From contig NZ_PSXX01000001.1 of the NCBI RefSeq assembly GCF_002931055.1, positions 310,001-374,000 of the forward strand: a stretch of 64,000 bases of DNA, given 5' to 3'. Below, in pieces: positions 29,433-38,309 of this stretch; position 1 is the stretch's first letter; every line of letters begins with the position of its first letter. Made by a program: the position numbers and the translations under genes. This DNA comes from Pseudoclavibacter sp. AY1H1. Lineage in GTDB: Bacteria > Actinomycetota > Actinomycetes > Actinomycetales > Microbacteriaceae. The notes under the pieces are model-generated. The model did no database searches, was not told where the DNA came from, and saw only the letters and a list, made by a program, of their open reading frames with translations.

Positions 29433-30787
29433 GCGTGGAGTGGGTCTGGATCGAGACCCTCGTCCGCGGCGATGTGGTCCTGCGCGCTATCAGGCTCCGC
29501 TGCGAATCGGGGGAGGTCGTCGAAGAGCAGCTCGGGGTGCCCGCCGCGGAAGGCGACCTGGTCCTCGGCACCGTCTTCCCCGCCTTCGGCAACGCGCACT
29601 CGCACGTCTTCCACCGCCTGCTCCGCGGGCGAACGCACGCAGACGGCGGGAACTTCTGGTCCTGGCGGGACAAGATGTACGCCATCGCGGGCCGGCTCAC
29701 GCCCGAATCGCTGGAGCGGGTCGCCACGGCCTGCTACACCGAGATGGTGGCGAGCGGATGGGGAGCCGTTGGCGAGTTCCACTACGTCCACCATCAGCCC
29801 GACGGCACGCCCTACCCCGACCACGACATGGAGCTGGCTCTCGCGCGTGCCGCCGAGACCGCTGGCATCCGCTTGACCCTGCTCGACACGTGCTACCTCG
29901 CCGGCTCGATAGGAACGGGGCTCTCAGCGCAGCAGCGTCGGTTCGGAGATGGCCACGCAGCGCGGTGGATCGCGCGGTGGTTCTCACTCCGGGAACGGCT
30001 CAGGGCCGATCATCCCCAGGTTGTGCTCGGCGCTGCCCTCCACTCCGTGCGGGCTGTGCCGACGGCCGCGATCGCAGAGATCACCCGCGCTCTCTCGGAC
30101 GACGTTCCCCTGCACGTCCACCTGTCAGAGCAGGTCGCGGAGAACGAGCAGAGCCTGGCAGCCCACGGGCGCACGCCCACCGAGCTGCTCGCCGACGCCG
30201 GAGCGCTCACCCGCCGCCTGAGCGTCGTCCACGCGACGCACCTGAGCGAGCACGACATCGCGCTCCTCGGCGCAGCTGGCGTGCACGCGGTCTTCTGCCC
30301 GACCACGGAAGCCGATCTCGGCGACGGCATCGGCCCGGGCACGGAGCTCGCCGCCGCCGGCGCGCGGCTGGCGGTCGGCTCGGACCAGAACGCGGTTGTC
30401 GACCCCCTCCTCGAACTGCGCGGCCTCGAGGCCGGCGAACGGCTCCGCTCGCAGACGAGGGGACGGTTCTCGCCCGGTGAGCTCACCGAGATCGGCACGA
30501 CGGCCGGGTACGCGTCGCTCGGCTTCGCCCCGCCTGCGACGCTTGGCGGGCCGTTCGACCTCGTCGAGGTCGACGCCGCCTCCGTGCGGACCGCGGGCTC
30601 GCACCCCGCACAGCTCGTGCTCACGGGAACGTCGAGCGACGTGCTCCGCACGGTGGTCGCGGGCCGGGTCGTCTGTGACCGCGAGAGTGACTCGGCGCGG
30701 ATGGCGCGGGCGGCCGCCGAGCTCGCCGTGCTCTCGGCGGACCCATCATCCAGCGCCGACGGAATCTCAGCAGGGAGCAGCACATGA
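29429..30787 (+). CDS. hutF: Formimidoylglutamate deiminase
   Basis: A 452-residue amidohydrolase converting N-formimino-L-glutamate to N-formylglutamate and ammonia. The metal-binding AFGNAHSHVFHRLLRG near residue 50 and GSDQNAVVDPLLELR near 315 are HutF hallmarks. This implies the five-step hut route, whose next enzyme (deformylase, HutG type) is not in this window. The start overlaps the bridging ORF's stop; the end overlaps hutI by ATGA. Confidence 0.9.
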   Translation: MSVEWVWIETLVRGDVVLRAIRLRCESGEVVEEQLGVPAAEGDLVLGTVFPAFGNAHSHVFHRLLRGRTHADGGNFWSWRDKMYAIAGRLTPESLERVATACYTEMVASGWGAVGEFHYVHHQPDGTPYPDHDMELALARAAETAGIRLTLLDTCYLAGSIGTGLSAQQRRFGDGHAARWIARWFSLRERLRADHPQVVLGAALHSVRAVPTAAIAEITRALSDDVPLHVHLSEQVAENEQSLAAHGRTPTELLADAGALTRRLSVVHATHLSEHDIALLGAAGVHAVFCPTTEADLGDGIGPGTELAAAGARLAVGSDQNAVVDPLLELRGLEAGERLRSQTRGRFSPGELTEIGTTAGYASLGFAPPATLGGPFDLVEVDAASVRTAGSHPAQLVLTGTSSDVLRTVVAGRVVCDRESDSARMARAAAELAVLSADPSSSADGISAGSST

Positions 30788-31941
30788 GCGCGACGGTCTT
30801 CAGGAACATCGGCGAGCTCACGACCAACGGAGACCTCGGGGTGCTGCACGACGCGGCGCTTGTGCTCGACGGCCAGCGGGTGGTGTGGGTCGGCGCGGAC
30901 GTGGATGCGCCAGCGGCCGACAGCAGCTTCGACGTGGGCGGCCGAGCCGTGCTGCCTGGGTGGGTCGATTCCCACACCCACCTCGCCTTCGCGGGGGACC
31001 GGTCGACGGAGTTCGCGGCGCGGATGGCGGGGGAGACGTACACGGCGGGCGGCATCAAGGTCTCCGTCGAACGCACGCGCGCAGCGAGCGGTGACGAGCT
31101 GCGCTCGCTCATGGCCGAGCGCATCCGCACCGCCAACGTCAACGGCACCACGTGGCTCGAGACCAAGACGGGATACGGCCTCGATGTCGAGACCGAGGAG
31201 CGCTCCGCGCGCCTTGCGGCGGAGTTCGGTCAGGACGTGACGTTCCTCGGTGCGCACGTCGTGCCGGACGGCTGGGACGCAGACGACTACGTGGCCCTCG
31301 TGAAGGGCCCTATGCTGCAGGCGGTTCGTCCGTACGTGGCCTGGATGGATGTGTTCTGCGAACGAGGCGCTTTCGACGAGGCGCAGTCGAGGGCGGTACT
31401 GCAGGCCGGCCTCGACTCCGGTCTCGGACTGCGGGTCCACGGCAATCAGCTCGGTCCCGGCCCCGGGGCGAGGCTGGCGGTGGAGCTGGGGGCGGCGAGC
31501 GTCGACCACTGCAATTTCCTGGACGACGAGGACATCGATCGGCTCGCCGCGTCGAGCACCGTGGCCACGCTGCTTCCCGCCTGCGACCTGTCGACTCGCC
31601 AGCCGTTCCCGCCGGCTCGGAGCCTCATCGATGCCGGGGCGACGGTTGCGCTGGCGAGCAACTGCAACCCGGGAACCTCGTACACGACGTCCATGGCCTT
31701 CTGCGTCGCCACGGCGGTGCTGCAGATGCATCTGAGCGTCGAAGAGGCGGTCTGGTCGGCCACGATGGGCGGTGCCGTCGCGCTGCGTCGGCACGAGGGG
31801 GAGCTGCCGATCGGAGGGCTCATGCCCGGCTTCCGTGCAGACCTCCAGGTGCTCGACGCCCCCTCGGTCACGCACCTGGCCTACAGACCGGGGATGCAGC
31901 TGACGCAGGCGGTCTGGCAGGCGGGCATCCGTCTCGTCTGA
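30784..31941 (+). CDS. hutI: Imidazolonepropionase
   Basis: A 385-residue metal-dependent amidohydrolase opening the imidazolone ring to give N-formimino-L-glutamate. The metal motif VDSHTHLAFAGDR is at about 60-72, followed by RMAGETYTAGGIKVSVERTR, VHGNQLGPG and ASNCNPGTSYT, all typical of HutI. It is the last gene of the cluster on this strand; hutH is absent after it. Confidence 0.95.
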   Translation: MSATVFRNIGELTTNGDLGVLHDAALVLDGQRVVWVGADVDAPAADSSFDVGGRAVLPGWVDSHTHLAFAGDRSTEFAARMAGETYTAGGIKVSVERTRAASGDELRSLMAERIRTANVNGTTWLETKTGYGLDVETEERSARLAAEFGQDVTFLGAHVVPDGWDADDYVALVKGPMLQAVRPYVAWMDVFCERGAFDEAQSRAVLQAGLDSGLGLRVHGNQLGPGPGARLAVELGAASVDHCNFLDDEDIDRLAASSTVATLLPACDLSTRQPFPPARSLIDAGATVALASNCNPGTSYTTSMAFCVATAVLQMHLSVEEAVWSATMGGAVALRRHEGELPIGGLMPGFRADLQVLDAPSVTHLAYRPGMQLTQAVWQAGIRLV

Positions 31942-31973
31942 GCTGCGCCGCTCCGCACGATGGGGCACAGGGC

Positions 31974-32252
31974 TCACTCCCATCGGAGCACCAGCCGCCA
32001 GCCGTCCGGGTCTCTGCGCAGGTCGTAGAGGCACGCGTCTGCGTCGTGCCCGTCGCGACTCGCGCTGACCCGCCAGAACTCGGTGTCGAGGCGCGACGGG
32101 TCGCCCTCGCCGGCCCACCAACGCTGCTGCACCCGCCGGTAGAACGACTGCGGCAGGCCATGCACGATGTAGGCGAAGCGCTCCCACCAGAAGACGGATG
32201 GGAGCTCGTCGACGAGTTCGACCTCGATGGGGTCGTCAAGCGCTGTGGTCAT
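31974..32252 (-). CDS. Small DUF6504-like protein
   Basis: A 92-residue protein, tryptophan-rich, with the pattern FWRVSA ... YDLRRDPDGWRLVLRW that resembles DUF6504 proteins, often found near DNA-repair polymerase genes in actinobacteria. No catalytic residues are recognisable. It lies 41 bases downstream of the def stop on the same strand. Function unknown; the family assignment is from memory of the pattern. Confidence 0.6.
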   Translation of the reverse strand: MTTALDDPIEVELVDELPSVFWWERFAYIVHGLPQSFYRRVQQRWWAGEGDPSRLDTEFWRVSASRDGHDADACLYDLRRDPDGWRLVLRWE

Positions 32253-32293
32253 GTCGGAACCCTCGCAGGAGCCACCGACAATGACCGGGCGGT

Positions 32294-32869
32294 TCAGCCC
32301 TCGAGGTCGTCCACGCCTGGCAGCCAGCTCTTCCCCGGCCCGCCCCAGCTGCGCTTGCGCATGACCTTGAACGCATCCTTGTACCAGGGATGCTCGAGGC
32401 GGTCGGCGTAGATGATGCCGTTGAGGTGGTCGTACTCGTGCTGCAGGATGCGCGCGAACCAGCCCTCTGCCTCGATCTCGTACTGCGAGCCGTCCAGGTC
32501 GGAGGCGCGCAGCAGCGCGCGCTCGGACCTGCGGAGGGGGTAGCGCTCGCCCGGGAACGAGAGGCACCCCTCCGATTCGAGCTCGTCGTCCAGCTCGAGC
32601 AGGGACTCGGGCTCGGCCGGCGTCACGTACAACTCGGGGTTGATGGCCACGCCACGGCGCATCGTGCCATCCGCCTCCTCGTAGGAGTAGACGAAGAGGC
32701 GCTTGCCGACGCCGACCTGGGGGCCCGCGAGGCCGACACCGGGGGCCGCATCCATGGTCTCGAACATGTCCGCGACGAGCTGGCGGATCTCATCGGTGAT
32801 CTCGTCGACCGGGGCTGCGGCTTCGTGGAGGACTGGCTCGCCGTAGATGCGAATTGGGAGAGTTGTCAT
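32294..32869 (-). CDS. def: Peptide deformylase
   Basis: A 191-residue iron/zinc hydrolase that removes the N-formyl group from nascent proteins. All three family motifs are present: GVGLAGPQVG, EGCLSFPGE (metal Cys) and QHEYDHLNG (HExxH metal site). I chose the ATG at 32869, giving MTTLPIRIYGEPVL, the normal family N-terminus. It is divergent from the membrane transporter gene. Confidence 0.95.
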   Translation of the reverse strand: MTTLPIRIYGEPVLHEAAAPVDEITDEIRQLVADMFETMDAAPGVGLAGPQVGVGKRLFVYSYEEADGTMRRGVAINPELYVTPAEPESLLELDDELESEGCLSFPGERYPLRRSERALLRASDLDGSQYEIEAEGWFARILQHEYDHLNGIIYADRLEHPWYKDAFKVMRKRSWGGPGKSWLPGVDDLEG

Positions 32870-32934
32870 CCCATCAGCGTATCTTCGCGGCAACATCCCT
32901 TCACGACGCGCGCCGCACAATAGGATTGCCCATC

Positions 32935-34038
32935 ATGACCATCGCACCCCTCAGTGATCTGGCAGTGCTTCCGGGGCTCTCCCCGGTCCAGATGATCGGC
33001 ATTCCCCTCGCGCTCGTCGGCGCGGTCTTCATGTCGCTGGGCGCCATGTACCAGCACCGCGGTGTCAGCAAGGTCGAGGCGGCGAGCGGCACGAGTGGTG
33101 CTGCCGGGCTCAACCTGAAGCATCTCCTGGCGCTGCTGAGTCGACCCTCCTGGGTCGTCGGCACCGTGATGCTCGGTCTCGCAGTGGTCTTGCAACTCGC
33201 TTCGTTCGTCTTCTCGCCGATCATCGTGGTGCAGCCGCTCGGAGTCGTCTCCCTGCTGCTCACGACGCTCCTGACCGCCCGTGCGATCCGCCAGCGGCTC
33301 CCGAACGTGAAGATCTTCGCGGTGGCGCTGTGCATCATCGGCGTCGGCGCATTTGTCACCGTGGCGGCGCTCTTCGCGAAGGAGGGGGCGATCTCCGATG
33401 AGCAGGTCTCGACGGTGCTCGTCCTCCTCGCGATCGTCGTGGTCGTCTTCGGCACGGCGTTCTTCCTGCTCCGCAAGCGCTTCAAGGCCCTCATCTACGT
33501 GCTGGGCGCCGGCATCATCTACGGCTTCGTCGCGACGCTGGCCAAGATCACGATCAACCGCATCCAGCACGACAACTTCGAGTGGCTCACCTTCATCTGC
33601 CTCGTCGCGCTGCTCGTCGCGACGGGCGTCGGCGGCTACTTCGTCCAGAACGCCTACGCCTCGGGACCGCCGGACATGGTCATCGCCGGACTCACGGTCA
33701 TCGACCCGATCATCGCCGTGGCCATCGCCATCGCCGTGCTTGGCGAGGCGAGCGCTGCACCGTGGTACGCCTTCGTGATGTTCATCGTCTCTGGTGCCAT
33801 CGCCGTGACGGGCGTCTTCGTGCTTGAGCGGGGCCAGACCGAGGATGAGGTCGAGGCGGTGCGCCGGAGCGCAGTGGACGGGCGCGGTGCACTCGATCTC
33901 GAGGGTCGCCGCCACGACGCCGAGGGCCGAGCTGCGGGCACGCCGTCCGACGATGCGGACCGAGTCGAGCAGCGAATCGAGGCGCCGGGCCGCAGCGCCG
34001 CCTCGAAGCACGGGCCCGCCCGCACCATCGACCAATAG
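32935..34038 (+). CDS. DMT-superfamily (NIPA/EamA-like) membrane protein
   Basis: A 367-residue protein with nine or so hydrophobic segments between residues 15 and 300 and a polar acidic/basic tail from about 305. The pattern resembles NIPA-type magnesium transporters and actinobacterial DMT proteins (LVGAVFMSLGAMYQHRGV at the start, VIDPIIAVAIAIAVLGE near the end). A TAGGAT -10-like box at 32921-32926 lies just before the ATG, so the mRNA may be leaderless. Substrate unknown. Confidence 0.75.
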   Translation: MTIAPLSDLAVLPGLSPVQMIGIPLALVGAVFMSLGAMYQHRGVSKVEAASGTSGAAGLNLKHLLALLSRPSWVVGTVMLGLAVVLQLASFVFSPIIVVQPLGVVSLLLTTLLTARAIRQRLPNVKIFAVALCIIGVGAFVTVAALFAKEGAISDEQVSTVLVLLAIVVVVFGTAFFLLRKRFKALIYVLGAGIIYGFVATLAKITINRIQHDNFEWLTFICLVALLVATGVGGYFVQNAYASGPPDMVIAGLTVIDPIIAVAIAIAVLGEASAAPWYAFVMFIVSGAIAVTGVFVLERGQTEDEVEAVRRSAVDGRGALDLEGRRHDAEGRAAGTPSDDADRVEQRIEAPGRSAASKHGPARTIDQ

Positions 34039-34157
34039 CAGAGCTTCAGCGTGTGCTGCGGCTCCGCCTCAGCGCTCGGCCAGTACCATGACGTGAGATT
34101 CCGCGAGCGACGACCACCACCTGTCGCGAGCCCAGACGAGATCGAGGTCACCACCCC

Positions 34158-35411
34158 GTGCCGAATGAAGGTCGTTCACCAAGCAGCACCGCCGTCGCAG
34201 CAGATGGCGAGCGGCCGCTCAAGATCCTGATCGCGGGGGACACCTTCACGCCCAACGTCAACGGTGCCGCCAAGTTCACGGAGCACCTCGCCTCCGGAAT
34301 GGCCGCGCGAGGGCACGACGTGCACGTCATGGTCCCTGCCGCCAGCAGGCGTCACGGAACGTGGACCGAGCAGTACGACGGTCAGAACATCACCGCCCAC
34401 CGTCTCCGTTCGCACCGCTGGTGGGCACACGACTGGCTGCGTTACGCGCCGCCGTGGCACATCCGTGCAGAGTCGCAGCGTGTTGTCGACGAGGTGCGCC
34501 CCGACGTCGTGCACTTCCAGTCGGCTGTGATCATCGGCCGCGGTGTCGCGATCGAGGCTGAGAAGCGCGGCATCCGGATCATCGGCACGAATCACCTCAT
34601 GATCGAGAACCTCGTCGATCATTCGCTCCTGCCGCAGGCTCTGCGCGGGCTTGCCGCGAGCATCTGGTGGAAGGATGCGCGTTCCACGCTCGGACGTGCG
34701 ACGGCCATCACGACGCCGACACGTCGCGCCGCTGACTTCCTCGAGGCCAACGGCGGCATCTCCGATGTGCTCGCGATCTCGTGCGGCATCCGAACCTCCG
34801 ACTACACCTTCGACTTCTCACCGCGTGAGGCGAAGCGCATCCTCTTCGTCGGTCGCGTGACCGGCGAGAAGAAGATCGATGTGCTGCTGCGTGCCCTCAC
34901 GCTGCTCCCTGGCGACGTGCACCTCGACATCGTGGGAGGCGGCGACCAGAAGAAGAACCTGCAGTCGCTCGCGAAGCAGCTCGGGCTCGCCGACCGGGTG
35001 AGATTCCACGGCTACTTGAGCGACAAGGAGCTTCGCCGCATGTACACGCGCGCCTCCGTGTTCGCGATGCCATCGATCGCCGAGCTGCAGTCGATCGCGA
35101 CGATGGAGGCGATGGCCTCCGGGCTGCCGGTCGTCGCGGCCGACGCGATGGCGCTGCCTCACCTGGTGCACGACGGCGAGAACGGCTTCCTGTTCGAGCC
35201 CAACAACAAGCGGGACCTCGCGGAGAAGCTCTCGAAAGTGCTCTCCCTCTCCTCCTCCGAGCGGGAAGAGCTGGGTCGCGCCGGACTCGACCTCGTGCGC
35301 ATGCACGACATCGACCGCACGCTCGAGCTCTTCGAGCGCCTCTATCGGGGAGCCTCGGTCAAGGACGTCGCCCGCGACTCCGTCAACGAGCAGGATCACT
35401 CGCTCGACTGA
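34158..35411 (+). CDS. Glycosyltransferase family 4 protein
   Basis: A 417-residue GT-B glycosyltransferase. The N-terminal acceptor domain contains AGDTFTPNVNGAAKFTEHLA. The C-terminal nucleotide-sugar domain contains FVGRVTGEKKIDVLL and the GT4 signature MPSIAELQSIATMEAMASGLPVVAAD, shown here as EAMASGLPVVA with the upstream Glu of SIAELQS. Family members include mannosyl- and glucosyltransferases acting on lipid or envelope glycans. GTG start; a TACCAT -10-like box lies at 34084-34089. Confidence 0.85.
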   Translation: MPNEGRSPSSTAVAADGERPLKILIAGDTFTPNVNGAAKFTEHLASGMAARGHDVHVMVPAASRRHGTWTEQYDGQNITAHRLRSHRWWAHDWLRYAPPWHIRAESQRVVDEVRPDVVHFQSAVIIGRGVAIEAEKRGIRIIGTNHLMIENLVDHSLLPQALRGLAASIWWKDARSTLGRATAITTPTRRAADFLEANGGISDVLAISCGIRTSDYTFDFSPREAKRILFVGRVTGEKKIDVLLRALTLLPGDVHLDIVGGGDQKKNLQSLAKQLGLADRVRFHGYLSDKELRRMYTRASVFAMPSIAELQSIATMEAMASGLPVVAADAMALPHLVHDGENGFLFEPNNKRDLAEKLSKVLSLSSSEREELGRAGLDLVRMHDIDRTLELFERLYRGASVKDVARDSVNEQDHSLD

Positions 35412-35414
35412 CCC

Positions 35415-35443
35415 GCGGGCGACGGCGCTCCGCCGATGCCCGC
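35415..35443. terminator. Bidirectional hairpin between convergent genes
   Basis: GCGGGC (35415-35420) and GCCCGC (35438-35443) enclose CGGCG/CGCCG, a stacked GC-rich hairpin between the glycosyltransferase and map stops. No T-tract. Confidence 0.5.
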
Positions 35444-35448
35444 CTGCC

Positions 35449-36249
35449 TCACGCCGTTTCCGGCGCGGGGGCCTCTTGCTTCGCGGGCAGGGTCAGGATG
35501 CGCGCCCCGTTCGCCGTGATCGCGATGGTGTGCTCGGTGTGCGCGGTGCGGCATCCTGTCGCGCTGCGAAGCGTCCAGCCATCGTCGTCGGTGACGAGCG
35601 AGCGAGTGTCGGCCATGACCCAGGGTTCGATCGCGAGCAGCATTCCTGCGCGGAGGCGAACGCCGCGGCCGGGGCGGCCGTCGTTCGCGACGTGCGGGTC
35701 CTGGTGCATCGTCGAGCCGATTCCGTGCCCGCCGAACTCCATGTTGATCGCGTAGCCCGCGCTCGTGAGCACCGAGCCGATCGCGTGCGAGATGTCGCCC
35801 ATGCGGGCATCGGGTCTCGCGACGGCGATGGCGGCCTCGAGTGCGCGCTCGGTCGTCTCGATGAGGGCTTCATCGCGAGGGTCGCGGGTGGGCCCGACGA
35901 TGAAGCTGATCGCGGCATCCGCGGCGATGCCCTCGGTGATGATCGCGAGGTCGAGCGTCAGGAGGTCGCCGTCTGCGAGGCGGTAGTGGTACGGCTTGCC
36001 GTGGAGGACCGCATCGTTCACCGCGGTGCAGATGTAGTGGCCGAATGGGCCACGCCCGAAGGACGGCTCATAGTCGACGTAGCAGGAGGTGGCGCCTGCG
36101 TCGTGGATCATCGCCTTGGCCCAGCTGTCGATCTCGAGCAGGTCGGTGCCGACTCGGACGCGAGCCTTCAGGTCCTGCAGGATCGTGCCGACGAGTCGGC
36201 CCGTTCGTGCGGCGCGCTCGACTTCAGCCTCGTTGAGGATCTCGATCAT
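35449..36249 (-). CDS. map: Methionine aminopeptidase, type I
   Basis: A 266-residue dinuclear-metal peptidase removing N-terminal methionine. The metal ligands are visible: Asp in TLDLAI, Asp in GIAADAAIS, His in FGGHGIGSTMHQ, Glu in AIEPWV and Glu in HTEHTIAI. It lacks the N-terminal zinc-finger/SH3 extension seen in some actinobacterial copies. It is divergent from an XRE regulator across a palindromic gap. Confidence 0.93.
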   Translation of the reverse strand: MIEILNEAEVERAARTGRLVGTILQDLKARVRVGTDLLEIDSWAKAMIHDAGATSCYVDYEPSFGRGPFGHYICTAVNDAVLHGKPYHYRLADGDLLTLDLAIITEGIAADAAISFIVGPTRDPRDEALIETTERALEAAIAVARPDARMGDISHAIGSVLTSAGYAINMEFGGHGIGSTMHQDPHVANDGRPGRGVRLRAGMLLAIEPWVMADTRSLVTDDDGWTLRSATGCRTAHTEHTIAITANGARILTLPAKQEAPAPETA

Positions 36250-36281
36250 CGGGGGACGTCCTTCCGGAGGTGCTGACTATG

Positions 36282-36322
36282 CCAATAAGTATCCCGGTAA
36301 AGATATATCGGATTAGTATTGG
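36282..36322. promoter_or_regulatory. 41-bp imperfect palindrome between map and the XRE gene
   Basis: CCAATAAGTATCC (36282-36294) and GGATTAGTATTGG (36310-36322) form an inverted repeat with 10 of 13 positions matching. The sequence is much more AT-rich than its surroundings and ends four bases before the XRE start. It is probably an operator or a divergent promoter region, likely bound by the XRE protein. Confidence 0.5.
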
Positions 36323-36325
36323 GTC

Positions 36326-36622
36326 ATGGTCAGACTCCCGCTCAGCCCCGATGAGATCGAACGAGGGGAACGCCTTGGTCGGTTCCTCCGACGATCACGA
36401 GGCGACCGCGCCATGCTGCGCGTGGCGCTCGACGCGGGCGTATCGCCCGAGACGCTGAGGAAGATCGAGTCAGGGCGAGTCGCGACGCCTGCGTTCTCCA
36501 CGATCGCCGCGATAGCCGGTGTGCTCGGCGTCTCGCTGGACGACGTCTGGGCTCAGATCAACGCGCCGGATGCCGAGGGCGACGCACCGGACGCCGGGGT
36601 GCAGATCCGCGCGGCCGGCTGA
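36326..36622 (+). CDS. XRE family transcriptional regulator
   Basis: A 98-residue single-domain HTH protein (helices about 15-70, with VALDAGVSPETLRKIESGRVATPAF as the recognition region). It has a short C-terminal tail without an effector domain. It lies on the chromosomal side of the prophage edge. The palindrome just upstream suggests autoregulation. Target genes are unknown. Confidence 0.78.
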   Translation: MVRLPLSPDEIERGERLGRFLRRSRGDRAMLRVALDAGVSPETLRKIESGRVATPAFSTIAAIAGVLGVSLDDVWAQINAPDAEGDAPDAGVQIRAAG

Positions 36623-36628
36623 CGGCTC

Positions 36629-36982
36629 CTAGCTCGACTGTGCGGAACGCGCTTCGAGTGCGGATTCCAGACGCTCGACCTTGCCGTCGAGCTCGCCGCT
36701 GTGGCCCGGGCGGATGTCGGCCTTCAGGACCAACGAGACGCGGCTCCCGAACTGCCCGACGGCCTCGGTTGCGGCCTTGACGACGGCGAACACCTCGTCC
36801 CACTCGCCCTCGATGGTCGTGAACATCGAATCGGTGCGGTTCGGGAGGCCGGAGGCGCGCACGACGGCGACCGCCGCTGCGACCGCGTTGTGCAATGACG
36901 CGTCGCCCTCTCCCGGGGAAGGGGCGTCTGGACTCGGGGTACCGCTTGGTGCGACGGAGAAGGCAACGATCATGCTGACCAT
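36629..36982 (-). CDS. MTH1187/YkoF-type thiamine-binding protein
   Basis: A 117-residue ferredoxin-fold protein of the PF01910 type. Family marks are MIVAFSVAPSG at the start, a central LPNRTDSMFTTIEGEWDEVFAVVKAA and RVSLVLKADIRPG at the end. Relatives bind thiamine or hydroxymethylpyrimidine. Start uncertain: ATG 36982 or ATG 36973, neither with a clear Shine-Dalgarno. It is the last chromosomal gene before the putative attL. Confidence 0.75.
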   Translation of the reverse strand: MVSMIVAFSVAPSGTPSPDAPSPGEGDASLHNAVAAAVAVVRASGLPNRTDSMFTTIEGEWDEVFAVVKAATEAVGQFGSRVSLVLKADIRPGHSGELDGKVERLESALEARSAQSS

Positions 36983-37021
36983 CGTGCCACGAGGGGGCCT
37001 CGAGGTGGCCTGCAATCGAGA

Positions 37022-37051
37022 CCTGAGTAGGGCGGGTGGGACTCGAACCCC
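37022..37051 (-). other. Putative attL: tRNA 3'-end-like fragment
   Basis: On the minus strand this reads GGGGTTCGAGTCCCACCC followed by GCCCTACTCAGG, i.e. a T-loop with TTCGAGT plus an acceptor-like 3' strand. No D-arm or anticodon arm is found on the 5' side. It lies 110 bases outside the integrase stop. This is what remains at one end after integration into a tRNA 3' end; the intact tRNA should be at attR. Isotype not identifiable. Confidence 0.5.
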
Positions 37052-37160
37052 TTTTCGAGCCTGTCGAGATGCCCGCCATTCCGTCGACTTCGCCGGTATG
37101 GCGCGGATCTCGCCCCATTTCATTTCAGGGGCAGGCAGGGCGATTTAGGGGCGTTTAGGC

Positions 37161-38297
37161 TCAGCGTGTGGGCAAAATGTGGGCACGCGGGGGAGCGGTC
37201 AGCGCTGTCGAGCGCGCCTTGTCCAGCGCCGTCGCCACATCGTCGAGATCGTCCTCGAACAGGTCGGCGTAGGTGTCGAGCGTCATCGCGGCGGAGGCGT
37301 GGCCGAGCATCCGCTGGACGGCCTTCACATGCGCGCCGGACTGGACGGCGAGGGAAGCGGCTGTGTGCCGCAGGTCGTGCGGCGTGATCTTCGCGGGGAA
37401 GTCTTGGTCGACGGTGCGGCATCGGTCGCTCGCGGCGGCGAACCACGCGTGGTCGGTCGCCGGAGGCTTGATGTGGTCCACGCCGTTTCCGAAGACGAGC
37501 GCGTCGCGGCCTTTGCCCTCGCACTGCCGCGCGAGCATGTTCGCGAGGAACGCTGGGAAGGGGACCGAGCGGCGTTCGTGCGACTTGGGTGTGCCGGTGA
37601 CGATCCGCGACCCGACGCGGACTGCGTTCTCCTCGACGTGGATGCGGCGCCGGAGCATGTCGAGATGCCGTACGCGGAGTCCGGTCATTTCCCCCCACCG
37701 CATGCCTGTGTAGGCGAGGGTGAGTACGATCGTGCCGTGCTCGGCGGTGCGCGCCGTCGCGGCGAGCGCTTCGACCTGGGCGTGGCTGAGGTAGGCGCGG
37801 GGCGCTCGAGTCTTGCGGGGGCGCTTGACTCCGGCCGCTGCGTTGGCGACGAGGAGCTTGTCCCGGACGGCGTCGTCGAGGATGCCGTAGAGCACGCCCC
37901 AGCAGCGGGCGATGGACGTGGGGCTCAGGCCGAACCCGTGGAGCTCCGAGATCCAGGCTTCGACGGCGCTCGAGCGTATGCGGCCGATTGACTCGTCGCC
38001 CCACTTCGGTTCGACGTGCACGCGCCAGGCTGAGTCTTCGGTGTGCCAGGTCGACGCCTTCAGTACGGCCTTGCGTCGCGCGAGGCGCTGGGTGCCGAGA
38101 TCGCGCACGGTGGCTCGGCCGGCGATGTCGGAGACGAACTCGCCCCGGAGCTTTGAGACCTCGACGGTGTTGGCGAAGGCCTCGGCCTCCCGCTTCGTCT
38201 TGAACCCGCGGCGGTCGGTTTGCTTGCCGTCGGGCTTCCGGTAGCGCACGCGGTAGCGGTTACCGGATGCTGTTTCGTATCTCTGGATGGTCGCCAT
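37161..38297 (-). CDS. Phage tyrosine integrase
   Basis: A 378-residue site-specific recombinase. An N-terminal AP2-like arm-binding segment (QRYETASGNRYRVRYRKPDG) and SAM-like core-binding domain (about 65-160) precede the catalytic domain. The catalytic residues are Arg200 (YTGMRWGE), His307 and Arg310 (HDLRH), His333 (MLGHAS) and Tyr343 (DTYADL). It points toward the putative attL, as is usual for temperate actinophages. Confidence 0.95.
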   Translation of the reverse strand: MATIQRYETASGNRYRVRYRKPDGKQTDRRGFKTKREAEAFANTVEVSKLRGEFVSDIAGRATVRDLGTQRLARRKAVLKASTWHTEDSAWRVHVEPKWGDESIGRIRSSAVEAWISELHGFGLSPTSIARCWGVLYGILDDAVRDKLLVANAAAGVKRPRKTRAPRAYLSHAQVEALAATARTAEHGTIVLTLAYTGMRWGEMTGLRVRHLDMLRRRIHVEENAVRVGSRIVTGTPKSHERRSVPFPAFLANMLARQCEGKGRDALVFGNGVDHIKPPATDHAWFAAASDRCRTVDQDFPAKITPHDLRHTAASLAVQSGAHVKAVQRMLGHASAAMTLDTYADLFEDDLDDVATALDKARSTALTAPPRAHILPTR

Positions 38298-38309
38298 GCT
38301 GTTCTGCTC

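Noticed and set aside
37022-37115. An intact tRNA gene at the prophage border
   Set aside because: GGGGCGA could partly pair with the acceptor-like 3' strand at about 89 nt length, but the T-stem has two mismatches and there is no D-arm or anticodon arm, so only a 3' fragment is supported.
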